From contig JALWSL010000377.1 of assembly GCA_027080405.1 (NCBI GenBank), positions 1 through 5,730 of the forward strand: a stretch of DNA of 5,730 nt, read 5' to 3'. Under the pieces are notes generated by a model that was not told the origin of the DNA, did not search any database, and saw nothing but the letters and a program-made list of their open reading frames with translations. Positions 1 through 5,730 of this stretch are shown here, piece by piece. Position 1 is the first letter of the stretch. Every line of letters starts with the position of its first letter. The position numbers were made by a program, and so were the translations under genes. Source of the stretch: Planctomycetaceae bacterium. Lineage in GTDB: Bacteria > Planctomycetota > Planctomycetia > Planctomycetales > Planctomycetaceae.

Positions 1-148
1 AAGCCCTTGAACGGAAACAGATTGCATCAATTCCGGTTGCTGCAGTAGACTTTATTTTTTTGTGCATAACATGTTTCCTGATCAGGGCCGCTATTTGAGG
101 CCGTCAGCTTTTTCGAGACCAAAGCAGAACCAAAAAAGACTCATCCGG
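1..148. other. Window-edge region with uncertain gene end/start
   Basis: No gene can be assigned firmly. On the plus strand a frame is open from position 3 to a TGA at 96-98; its 31 codons end in a hydrophobic stretch (AAVDFIFLCITCFLIRAAI) that could be the last membrane helix of a protein entering from the left. On the minus strand an ATG at 67-65 is preceded by a good Shine-Dalgarno-like AGGAAA six bases upstream and reads open to position 1 (MHKKIKSTAATGIDAICFRS...). At most one of these is likely to be real, and either could arise by chance at this length. The plus reading is somewhat favoured by the terminator-like fold at 78-113. Confidence 0.3.
78..113 (+). terminator. Possible plus-strand intrinsic terminator
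   Basis: CTGA (78-81) can pair with TCAG (104-107), and GGCC (86-89) with GGCC (99-102), with an asymmetric internal loop between them. The fold is followed directly by CTTTTT (108-113). This is an imperfect stem and it would overlap the TGA at 96-98 of the plus-strand reading, so it is only a weak candidate for ending transcription that enters from the left. Confidence 0.25.
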
Positions 149-160
149 TCATCCCGTGAG
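132..160 (-). terminator. Possible intrinsic terminator of the GNAT gene
   Basis: Read on the minus strand, CTCACGG (160-154) pairs with CCG plus TGAG (148-146 and 143-140). A two-base bulge separates the two parts of the 3' arm, and the loop is GATGA. Two bases later comes a run of six T (137-132). The hairpin overlaps the TGA stop of the acetyltransferase gene (151-149), so the gene would carry its terminator over its own last codons. The stem is short, seven pairs, so the call is moderate. Confidence 0.4.
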
Positions 161-1129
161 CAGGACATGCACCTTCTGGCGGGAAAGCACAACAAATCCG
201 TGTGATTCATAAACCTTTATTGCACAAGAGTTTCTGGAATCAACGCCCAGAAACACGGGGCTGTTTTCGCGGGAAGAATTCTGGAAGCTTTTGCCGATCG
301 CTTTTCCTGCAATCCCTTTTCCTCGAAACTCGGGGAGGATTCCCAAATACGTCAACTCCCATTGTTCCATGTCTGGATGCCAGGAATAAAAGAGCACACC
401 AGCAGCCGTTTCATCCTGTTTGATAACAAACCAGTGCTCGGGATGATACTCTCCTTGCAGTCGATGGGTCAGCAGGGAACGCGCTGCATCGCGATTGTGC
501 TGAAGTTCGGGGAAATCGGCTGAATCGATATACGTTCCTTGCAGTAATTCTCCCAGAAATTCATCGGAGATTCCTTCAGTAACAGAAACCAGTTTCAGCC
601 GGTCTCCGGTTTGTTCCAGATTGGTTGTGGATTCATGAGCGTTGTCTGCTGGAGAGAAAGGCGAACCGGGACGCTGCATGTAAAGAAGTTCGCCAACGGC
701 GGGCAGGCCGTTTCTTTCGTAAAACGCCGATCTGGTTATATCATTCTGTTCGACGGTTGTTTGAATTTGGACACAAGCTTCCTTTTTGGCCAGCAGGATC
801 GCTTTTTTCAACAAGGTCTCTTGTATCGATTCAAGCAGATGAGGGTTGTTTGGAGCTTCGCCCGGGAAGGCAGGATCGAGGGCGGTTGGCCAAAGAATGG
901 CCGTCTTGTCCTGTTGGGCAACCATCAACTGCGCCGCCAGGATATTCTGCCCGGTTGTGGCAATCAGCAAGTGGGTCAAATCGAGTTGTCCTTCCCGGAC
1001 AGCGTCGAAAATATTCTCGAGTTCGCGTTCTTTCGCCTCCGGGTCGTTTTCCAAAATCATCAGGGAGAGTGCCTGTTTCTGCTCCTGAGGATTGCGGGCG
1101 GGTCTGATTTCCCAGGGTATCTCCTGCAT
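149..1129 (-). CDS. Tandem-GNAT N-acetyltransferase
   Basis: 326 residues, probably cytoplasmic, with no signal peptide or membrane segment. The C-terminal half (about 178-326) is a clear GNAT fold. It has the acetyl-CoA pyrophosphate loop in YLGILPEFRGKGIAGKAI (261-278; R269-G-K-G272-I-A274) and the closing FLGVDSRNSCAIKVYESHGF region (293-312) with N300, Y307 and GF. The N-terminal half (about 5-153) looks like a second, degenerate GNAT: it ends in SAFYERNG..GELLYMQRP (134-153) but lacks a recognisable R/Q-x-x-G-x-G/A loop. Two-domain GNATs such as mycothiol synthase MshD share this layout, but nothing here shows that substrate, and the acceptor is unknown. The ATG at 1129 is the first possible start because an in-frame TGA lies at 1153-1151; its Shine-Dalgarno is weak (AGG 13 bases upstream). 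It is transcribed divergently from the BatA-like gene. Confidence 0.92.
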   Translation of the reverse strand: MQEIPWEIRPARNPQEQKQALSLMILENDPEAKERELENIFDAVREGQLDLTHLLIATTGQNILAAQLMVAQQDKTAILWPTALDPAFPGEAPNNPHLLESIQETLLKKAILLAKKEACVQIQTTVEQNDITRSAFYERNGLPAVGELLYMQRPGSPFSPADNAHESTTNLEQTGDRLKLVSVTEGISDEFLGELLQGTYIDSADFPELQHNRDAARSLLTHRLQGEYHPEHWFVIKQDETAAGVLFYSWHPDMEQWELTYLGILPEFRGKGIAGKAIGKSFQNSSRENSPVFLGVDSRNSCAIKVYESHGFVVLSRQKVHVLLTG

Positions 1130-1457
1130 GGTGTGATCAAAACCTGTTTTTCATGAAACCTTCGTCTTGCGAATACCTGATATTACAAAACCTGACACTC
1201 AGAATCGGTTTCTCGTCATTTTGTTTGCGATCCGTTCAAAAGTTAGGATACACTGTTTCATTAGGGTTCATGGGGGGATGCGGGGATGTCTGTGTTGTCG
1301 TGCTGATCCAGCATCGCGCTGACTCGGCATTGTACCGGGCTCGCACATGCCTCCCCCGCCCACATAATTCCGCAAACATCGACAGATGGACTGAAACAGA
1401 CATCGACGAATCGGTTTTTCGTTTCTTGAATCGGTTTCCTTTACGATACGAGACAGT
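1130..1457. promoter_or_regulatory. Divergent intergenic region
   Basis: This 328-base spacer separates two divergent genes and must hold the promoters for both. I see no convincing coding sequence. On the plus strand TTGTTT (1221-1226), 17 bases, then TAGGAT (1244-1249) is a weak sigma-70-like pair. TACGAT (1442-1447), ten bases before the BatA ATG, is another possible -10 but has no good -35. For the minus-strand gene, TAATAT lies about 50 bases upstream of its ATG without a clear -35. A small hairpin TGCTG-atc-CAGCA lies near 1301-1313. The clearest structure is the set of repeated words described separately. Confidence 0.5.
1202..1437 (+). repeat. Three copies of GAATCGGTTT, two of ACATCGAC
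   Basis: GAATCGGTTT occurs at 1202-1211, 1408-1417 and 1428-1437. The first two copies extend to GAATCGGTTT(C/T)TCGT. The last two start exactly 20 bases apart, about two helical turns. ACATCGAC occurs at 1376-1383 and 1400-1407, the second copy directly abutting the middle GAATCGGTTT. The cluster ends 20 bases before the ATG of the BatA-like gene. Spacing and location suggest binding sites for a regulator, but no regulator is identified and chance repetition of an AT/GC-mixed 10-mer has not been excluded. Confidence 0.5.
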
Positions 1458-3281
1458 ATGTACTTTGCAAATCCCTGGGGACTGTTGGGCCTGTTGGCAC
1501 TGCCGATCATCGGTTATATCCACATGTTTCACCGGCGTTTCCCTCCACTGGAAGTAGCGGGCCTGCATTTGTGGACGCTGGACACCCGCAAGGATACCCC
1601 CGGACGGAAAAAAGAACAACTCCCGATTACACGTTCGTTACTGCTGGAACTTCTGGCCGCTTTACTGATATCACTTCTGCTGGCCGATCCGCGCGATGCG
1701 TCAGTCACAACGCGCCCTCATTTGGTGGTCGTTCTTGATGACTCGGCGTCCATGATGGCTCACATTCCGGAGACAGGGGAATCAGCACGTGATCGCGCGA
1801 TTGAGTGGCTCGAGCAGCAACATGAAAAGATGGGGCGGGATGCCGTCTATTCCGTTTTAACGACGGGACATAGGCCAACCCTGATTGCAGGCCCGCGAAC
1901 CGGTTGGGAGGAGGTCTCCTCAGCAATTGCCGACTGGAAACCGGGTTCTCCCCGACATCCATTCGATGCCACCTGGGATCTCGGAGCGCAATTAGCATCT
2001 CAGGAAGCGGATTTTGTTTTTCTTACCGATCAACTGCCCCCCAAGGAGCAGATGACACCTGCCCGAATGAGTCTCCATTCGTTCGGAAGAAAGCTCGACA
2101 ATGTGGCAATCACAGCCGCCCGATGGCTTTATGATTCTCAAACCGGGGAAGGCACCGTTTTCGTCAGAATCGCCAATCTGGGAAAATCTCCCGTTACGAC
2201 GAAAGTGACTGGAATTGCCAAGGAAAAAAAAGTCGTGGATGAATCGATTTCTCTCGAAGCCGGAATTGAAAAATCGATGCAATGGAAAATTCCCGGCGGA
2301 ATGGGTGAAATCACCTTGCTGGCCGAAACTCCCGGTGATCCGCTGGAAATCGATAACGAAATTACTCTGGTTGAACCGCATGTCCGTACGGTCACTGTCG
2401 CCGTCACACTGCCTTCGTCCCACAGTGCGTTTGAGGATGTTAAAAGAATTCTCGGAGTGATACCCGATATTCAGTTGGGGGATGTTACCGATGCAAACCT
2501 GGTGATCGCACCGGCGACCGATCAACCGGTAAGCAGACGAGGTTTATGGTGGATCGGGATCGGCCCGGTCAATTCTTCTTCCGAAGCGATCGCGCAGGCA
2601 AAGTCGGTGCTTGGCCCGTACCTGATCGAGAAGCGACATGCGCTGATGGATGGCATCGTTTTGGGGGGAGTGATCTGGGGAGGCGTTCAAAAAATACCGG
2701 CGGCCACGATTCCGGTTATCAGTACCGCCAAATCCGTATTATTCGGACAACGTAGCGGCACTGCGGCAAACAGTTACATACTGAATATCGATTTGGCCGC
2801 TTCAAACTTGACGGATTCCCCTGACTGGCCCATTTTCTGGACAAATCTGATCGAACAATGCCGGGACAGCCTGCCCGGTTTTCGGCGCTGGAATTACCAT
2901 CTGGAAGAATCCATTTCGTTCAGCCTTGCCCCCGATTCTCTGGAAAAAGAGAGAAAGCTGATCCTGATTCACGAGCAACAGAAAAAAACTCTTCTCCGCA
3001 TGGCCAGTGTAGAAATTCCTCCGCGCGATTCGATCGGAATCTACACCGTGCAGGATGGCGACGAACTGCTTGGCAAGTTCGCAGTCAACTTTTTTGATCG
3101 GGATGAATCAAACCTGCTCTCTCTGAAGCCGGGAACGAAAGCTCCCTCGCTTTCCGGTTCCGCCTCAGGAATTCAACTCGACAACCCCTTTTCCTGGCTG
3201 CTGATTATCGGGCTGCTGCTGACGATTTTGGCCCTTGTTTCAGATTGGTACGTTTTACAGGTGATAAACGCGGAAAGATAG
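1458..3281 (+). CDS. BatA-domain / VWA-domain membrane protein
   Basis: 607 residues. The N-terminus (FANPWGLLGLLALPIIGYIHMF) is the BatA "aerotolerance regulator" N-terminal domain: a first membrane helix at about 7-23, a basic linker, and a second helix at about 61-76. A von Willebrand A domain follows (about 88-210). Its MIDAS metal site is visible as D94-D-S96-A-S98, and FLTDQ (188-192) stands where VWA domains usually have LTDG. Next come a beta-rich Ig-like stretch (about 230-306), a divergent alpha/beta region (about 311-430), the DWPIFWTNLIE segment (456-466) typical of planctomycete BatA proteins, and a C-terminal membrane helix (578-598). The bulk is probably extracytoplasmic between membrane anchors. 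Family members are usually paired with a MoxR AAA+ ATPase and a DUF58 protein; neither is adjacent here. The exact role is unknown; a chaperone-like or envelope-stress role is only an inference. The ATG at 1458 has no clear Shine-Dalgarno but gives the canonical BatA N-terminus. Confidence 0.93.
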   Translation: MYFANPWGLLGLLALPIIGYIHMFHRRFPPLEVAGLHLWTLDTRKDTPGRKKEQLPITRSLLLELLAALLISLLLADPRDASVTTRPHLVVVLDDSASMMAHIPETGESARDRAIEWLEQQHEKMGRDAVYSVLTTGHRPTLIAGPRTGWEEVSSAIADWKPGSPRHPFDATWDLGAQLASQEADFVFLTDQLPPKEQMTPARMSLHSFGRKLDNVAITAARWLYDSQTGEGTVFVRIANLGKSPVTTKVTGIAKEKKVVDESISLEAGIEKSMQWKIPGGMGEITLLAETPGDPLEIDNEITLVEPHVRTVTVAVTLPSSHSAFEDVKRILGVIPDIQLGDVTDANLVIAPATDQPVSRRGLWWIGIGPVNSSSEAIAQAKSVLGPYLIEKRHALMDGIVLGGVIWGGVQKIPAATIPVISTAKSVLFGQRSGTAANSYILNIDLAASNLTDSPDWPIFWTNLIEQCRDSLPGFRRWNYHLEESISFSLAPDSLEKERKLILIHEQQKKTLLRMASVEIPPRDSIGIYTVQDGDELLGKFAVNFFDRDESNLLSLKPGTKAPSLSGSASGIQLDNPFSWLLIIGLLLTILALVSDWYVLQVINAER

Positions 3282-3306
3282 CAGAATGAGACGCCATCCA
3301 TTCTGC
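3281..3306 (+). other. Perfect 8-bp hairpin at the BatA gene stop
   Basis: GCAGAATG (3281-3288) and CATTCTGC (3299-3306) are exact inverted copies around a 10-base loop. The first base is the last base of the TAG stop codon. No T-run follows, so it is not a standard intrinsic terminator. It could stabilise the 3' end of the mRNA or act with another termination factor. A second, bulged hairpin built on GAGAT/ATCTC (3346-3350, 3357-3361) lies about 40 bases further on. Confidence 0.45.
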
Positions 3307-3389
3307 GCGGGCCCCTGAAATCTTTCCCAAACAGGAAGCCCCGGCGAGATGGAGTGATCTCCGCTTCTGTTTCATGTCGAAATACCCGA

Positions 3390-3422
3390 TTTTGCCCGTT
3401 TGTCTTGAAAAAACGGGCAAAA
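3390..3422. repeat. Perfect 12-bp inverted repeat, possible operator
   Basis: TTTTGCCCGTTT (3390-3401) and AAACGGGCAAAA (3411-3422) are exact inverted copies separated by nine bases (GTCTTGAAA). The T-rich side is 5' and the A-rich side is 3', the opposite of an intrinsic terminator on either strand, so termination is unlikely. The right arm ends 19 bases before the ATG of the next gene and lies inside the spacer of the predicted promoter. This fits a repressor operator better than an RNA element, since transcription from that promoter would begin after the repeat. Confidence 0.6.
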
Positions 3423-3433
3423 AACGGTACTCT
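3405..3433 (+). promoter_or_regulatory. Predicted sigma-70 promoter, near-leaderless transcript
   Basis: TTGAAA (3405-3410) matches the -35 consensus at five of six positions. A 17-base spacer then leads to TACTCT (3428-3433), a poorer -10 with T, A and the final T conserved. Initiation six or seven bases after the -10 would fall at about 3440, only one to three bases before the ATG at 3442. No Shine-Dalgarno precedes that ATG (TACTCTGCCTCGCT), which agrees with leaderless translation. The -35 lies in the centre of the 3390-3422 inverted repeat. Confidence 0.5.
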
Positions 3434-3441
3434 GCCTCGCT

Positions 3442-4902
3442 ATGAATGATATTGATCCCCCAAAAAAATCGAAGTTGGCCGAATCCTGGAAATCGATAAC
3501 AGAGAACCTGTTTGGTGTGCAGTTTGATGGCCAGGAAAATCTTGACGAGATTGATATCGACTCGGTCGCCGATGTCGTGGAGCAACTGAACCCCGTCGAG
3601 GAGGCCGAAGCCGAGCAGGCCAAAGAGGAAGCTCAAACACCTCAGGATGAGCCTGTTTCGATCAGCGAGGATGAGCTTTCCTTCGATGAGGAGGAAACAG
3701 AGGAAGAAGCCGTCGCTTTCGAGGAAGCCGACGAACCGAATGACGAGCCTGAAGAGGCCGGGCAGACAGAGCCGGTTTCAGTAGATGCCGAGTTGTCAGA
3801 TGAAGACGATTCGGTTGATGAGGATCGTTCAGCCCGCGCTACAGAAAAGGCTTTCAGTCGCGCTTCCTTTGATGACGAGGATCCATTCGGCTTCGGTATC
3901 GATGATTTGGACGATGACGATATCGACGACGACACTGCAGAGTCGTCCGAGCCAACGGCATCCGTTCTCAAAGAGGAAGTAGAGATTGAAGAGAGCCTCG
4001 AAGTTGAGGATGCCGGAGATGCCTTTGACTTTGAAGCTGACGAGGAAAAGAGCGAAGAAGCGGCTTCCGAAAGAAAATCCCAATATAAAAAAAGAGGTTC
4101 CGGAAAGGCCGGTCGGAAAAAACCGGTTGAATCGGCACAACTGGACGAGGATGAGCCTGAAGATGTGACATCCGGGAAGACTGTCCGTCAAACAGCCGAC
4201 GACGATGATGGATTCTGGGATTCATTGAAGGGCTGGGATGGGGACGATTCCCGTCCAGTCCGCGAAGATAAAAGAAGGGGGTCGTCAAGGCGATCTCGTG
4301 AGCGACAAAAAACTGAAGCTCCGGAAGAAACCGATTTTGTAGCCGGTGAAGTGGAGTCTCAAGAGGAAGCGGAACGGGAGTCTCGTCCCAGACGGGCCAG
4401 GCGTCGACGCAGACGTTCTTCCCGTTCACGAAAAAACGAACCGGCCACTCAGTCGGATTCATCACGGGAAGAAAAGGAAATCGCCCCGGAAGATATCGAC
4501 CGACTTTGGGAGGCAGAGGACGACGAAGAGGTTCTGTCCGTTCCTGCGGACACCAGTTCCGACGAAGCCCCCTCAGATGATTCCGGGCGGGAGACGTCCG
4601 GTGAGGGCAAGAAGCGTCGAAGGAAGCGGTCTTCCCGTTCCTCAGGCAACCGAAGCGATTCGGGCAATCAAAGCGGGGTCGCTGCCGAGACTGATCTGGA
4701 ATCATCCGAACAGAAACGTGAGCAGGCTCAATCGCGTCAGGCATACAAGAATATTCCCACTTGGGTCGAGGCAATTGAAATGATTGTCAGACGACGGGAT
4801 AGCGATCCGAACAAGGGACGTTCCCGCGGTGGCGGATCAGGTCGACGTGGGAGAGCACGCAGTTCTTCAAAAAAACGTCCCTCTCGTCGTCGGGAAGATT
4901 AG
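3442..4902 (+). CDS. Disordered acidic/arginine-rich block-charge protein
   Basis: 486 residues, function not recognised. Almost the whole chain is low-complexity and probably disordered, with no signal peptide or membrane segment. A short N-terminal amphipathic segment (KLAESWKSITENLFGVQF, 11-28) precedes a strongly acidic region (about 52-205, including DDLDDDDIDDD at 154-164). Basic patches then alternate with acidic ones: 211-228, 274-290, 316-331 (RRARRRRRR core) and 389-399 (GKKRRRKRSSR). A C-terminal helix-like motif (AYKNIPTWVEAIEMIVRRR, 434-452) leads into an Arg/Gly/Ser tail (459-486) resembling an RGG-type RNA-binding tail. The few tryptophans (16, 259, 265, 356, 441) sit in short motifs such as DDGFWDSLKGWD (255-266). 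The pattern recalls scaffold regions of RNase E-like proteins, but no catalytic domain is present. It is the first gene of a probable pair with the synthase, three bases away. Frame choice is supported by unbroken length and by the coupled downstream start. Confidence 0.87.
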   Translation: MNDIDPPKKSKLAESWKSITENLFGVQFDGQENLDEIDIDSVADVVEQLNPVEEAEAEQAKEEAQTPQDEPVSISEDELSFDEEETEEEAVAFEEADEPNDEPEEAGQTEPVSVDAELSDEDDSVDEDRSARATEKAFSRASFDDEDPFGFGIDDLDDDDIDDDTAESSEPTASVLKEEVEIEESLEVEDAGDAFDFEADEEKSEEAASERKSQYKKRGSGKAGRKKPVESAQLDEDEPEDVTSGKTVRQTADDDDGFWDSLKGWDGDDSRPVREDKRRGSSRRSRERQKTEAPEETDFVAGEVESQEEAERESRPRRARRRRRRSSRSRKNEPATQSDSSREEKEIAPEDIDRLWEAEDDEEVLSVPADTSSDEAPSDDSGRETSGEGKKRRRKRSSRSSGNRSDSGNQSGVAAETDLESSEQKREQAQSRQAYKNIPTWVEAIEMIVRRRDSDPNKGRSRGGGSGRRGRARSSSKKRPSRRRED

Positions 4903-4908
4903 ACCTTG
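4892..4908 (+). promoter_or_regulatory. Ribosome binding site and TTG start of the synthase
   Basis: GGGAAG (4892-4897) lies eight bases before TTG (4906-4908), within the last codons of the upstream gene, whose TAG is at 4900-4902. TTG is the only start-type codon in this frame between that stop and the ATG at 5017. Starting at 5017 would remove the conserved YRYAVRLTRRSRSSFYLAF segment, so the TTG start is preferred. Confidence 0.65.
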
Positions 4909-5730
4909 CCAGTCGCGTCATCGCCTGCGAAAAAAGCAGCCTATCGGTACGCAGTACGGTTAACGCGTCGATCACGAAGCAGTTTCTATCTTGCTTTCCT
5001 TACTCTACCCAGGCAGATGTATCGGGCCATGTGCGTTCTCTACGCTTTTATGAAGCTGACGGACGACATAGCCGATGCCCCGTTGTCAGTTCCTGTTACA
5101 GATGAATCGGAATTGCAACAACGGATGGAAAACGTGCAAAATTGGAAGCTCGAACTTCAAAAGGCGATCGTCGGTCAGGAAACCGATCATCCCCTGTTCC
5201 CCGCTTTATGCGACGTTGTCCATCAGTTTCAGATCGATCCGCAATGGCTTTTGGATGTGGTTGAAGGGGTGAAACGCGATCTGCATCCGCTTTCTTTCCA
5301 GAACTATTCGGAACTTCGACAGTATTGCTATCACGTTGCTGGAACCGTCGGTCTGTGTTGCCAATCGATCTGGGGGGCCGATCTTTCCCAAACCCGATCG
5401 CTCGCGGTGACCTGTGGAGAGGCTTTTCAACTGACCAACATACTGAGAGACCTGCACGAAGATGCCCGCAACAACCGTTGCTATCTTCCCGCCGACGAGA
5501 TGCAGCGTTTCCAATGTTCGATCGCGGATTTTGCCAACTGCCAGCCTCCAGAGTCCTTTGAAGACTTCATCCGATTTCAGATCGAGCGCACATCCGAACT
5601 CTATCGGCAAGCTGTCCCACTCGAAAATCATTTGCAGGGAAGCGGGTTGAAAATGTTCCGAAAAATGTTTTTCACCTACTTCCTGCTCCTGCAAAAAATT
5701 GCGCGGTTCCCGCAACGATCCCTGCAACAG
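4906..5730 (+). CDS. hpnD: Squalene/phytoene synthase, HpnD/CrtB type (3' partial)
   Basis: 275 codons are visible, with no stop before the window end; the family is usually about 280-310 residues, so little is missing. The trans-isoprenyl synthase hallmarks are all present: RRSRSSFYLAF (21-31) for substrate binding, the first aspartate-rich motif D53-D-I-A-D57, YCYHVAGTVGLCC (140-152), and the second motif NILRDLHEDARNNRCYLP (178-195) with D182 and D186. The family's usual G-R-x-Y-L-P reads N-R-C-Y-L-P here. Such enzymes join two farnesyl diphosphates head to head through presqualene diphosphate. In the HpnCDE route HpnD makes that intermediate, HpnC converts it to hydroxysqualene and HpnE reduces it to squalene, used for hopanoids or C30 carotenoids. 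The NILRD..ED form favours HpnD or CrtB over HpnC. Deciding between HpnD and phytoene synthase needs the neighbours beyond 5730. Translation is probably coupled to the preceding gene. Confidence 0.9.
   Translation, partial: MPVASSPAKKAAYRYAVRLTRRSRSSFYLAFLTLPRQMYRAMCVLYAFMKLTDDIADAPLSVPVTDESELQQRMENVQNWKLELQKAIVGQETDHPLFPALCDVVHQFQIDPQWLLDVVEGVKRDLHPLSFQNYSELRQYCYHVAGTVGLCCQSIWGADLSQTRSLAVTCGEAFQLTNILRDLHEDARNNRCYLPADEMQRFQCSIADFANCQPPESFEDFIRFQIERTSELYRQAVPLENHLQGSGLKMFRKMFFTYFLLLQKIARFPQRSLQQ

Noticed and set aside
611..1156. Overlapping plus-strand frames of up to 181 codons across the acetyltransferase gene
   Set aside because: They lie antisense to a clear GNAT protein and their translations show no family features.
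1153..1557. 134-codon plus-strand frame spanning the divergent spacer and the start of the BatA gene
   Set aside because: It runs 100 bases into the well-supported BatA N-terminus in another frame. Its product is cysteine-rich without paired-motif spacing, and no ribosome site is visible.
1992..2525. 177-codon minus-strand frame inside the BatA gene
   Set aside because: It is antisense to a coherent VWA protein and has no domain pattern.
3390..3422. Inverted repeat as an intrinsic terminator for the BatA gene
   Set aside because: A terminator needs T after the stem. Here A follows and T precedes on both strands, and the element sits 19 bases from the next start codon.
3968..4774. Long 268-codon minus-strand open frame opposite the disordered protein
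   Set aside because: The biased codons of the acidic/arginine-rich gene leave the opposite strand free of stops. Its translation is rich in Pro, Arg and His without any recognisable domain, and the plus frame has the coupled downstream gene.
3442..4902. Ribonuclease E or translation factor IF-2 assignment for the acidic/basic protein
   Set aside because: Only the low-complexity composition is similar; no S1, nuclease or GTPase motif is present anywhere in the 486 residues.
5206..5727. Minus-strand 173-codon frame opposite the synthase
   Set aside because: The plus frame contains both aspartate-rich motifs of the squalene/phytoene synthase family in the right order and spacing, so the opposite frame is a shadow.

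Overview
The window reads as chromosomal DNA from a bacterium of the Planctomycetota, most likely the order Planctomycetales. This is an inference from three things: a long BatA/von Willebrand factor A membrane protein of the planctomycete type, a squalene/phytoene synthase with the wording typical of that phylum, and a disordered acidic/basic protein of a style common there. Weak or absent Shine-Dalgarno sites and moderate base composition fit but do not prove it. No RNA gene, insertion sequence or CRISPR array was found.

Layout. Positions 1-148 hold the uncertain end or start of a neighbouring gene and two possible intrinsic terminators, one per strand. Positions 149-1129 (minus) encode a protein with two GNAT acetyltransferase domains in tandem; only the second keeps a full acetyl-CoA loop. 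A 328-base divergent spacer (1130-1457) carries a 10-base word three times and an 8-base word twice, clustered just upstream of the next gene. Positions 1458-3281 (plus) encode a 607-residue membrane-anchored BatA/VWA protein. A 160-base spacer (3282-3441) contains three hairpins; the last is a perfect 12-bp inverted repeat overlapping a predicted promoter that would give a nearly leaderless mRNA. Positions 3442-4902 (plus) encode a 486-residue, almost wholly disordered protein in which acidic and arginine-rich blocks alternate. Three bases after its stop, a TTG-initiated squalene/phytoene synthase (HpnD/CrtB type) begins and runs off the window end at 5730.

How they may work together. The disordered protein and the synthase look translationally coupled and probably share one transcript, which is the most surprising association here: a possible nucleic-acid-binding or condensate-forming scaffold beside the first committed enzyme of squalene/C30 carotenoid synthesis. 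The BatA protein and the GNAT protein appear to be independent, divergently transcribed units. No obviously new multi-gene system is visible; the best candidates for something undescribed are the charge-patterned protein with its conserved-looking C-terminal helix, and the inverted repeat that overlaps its promoter.
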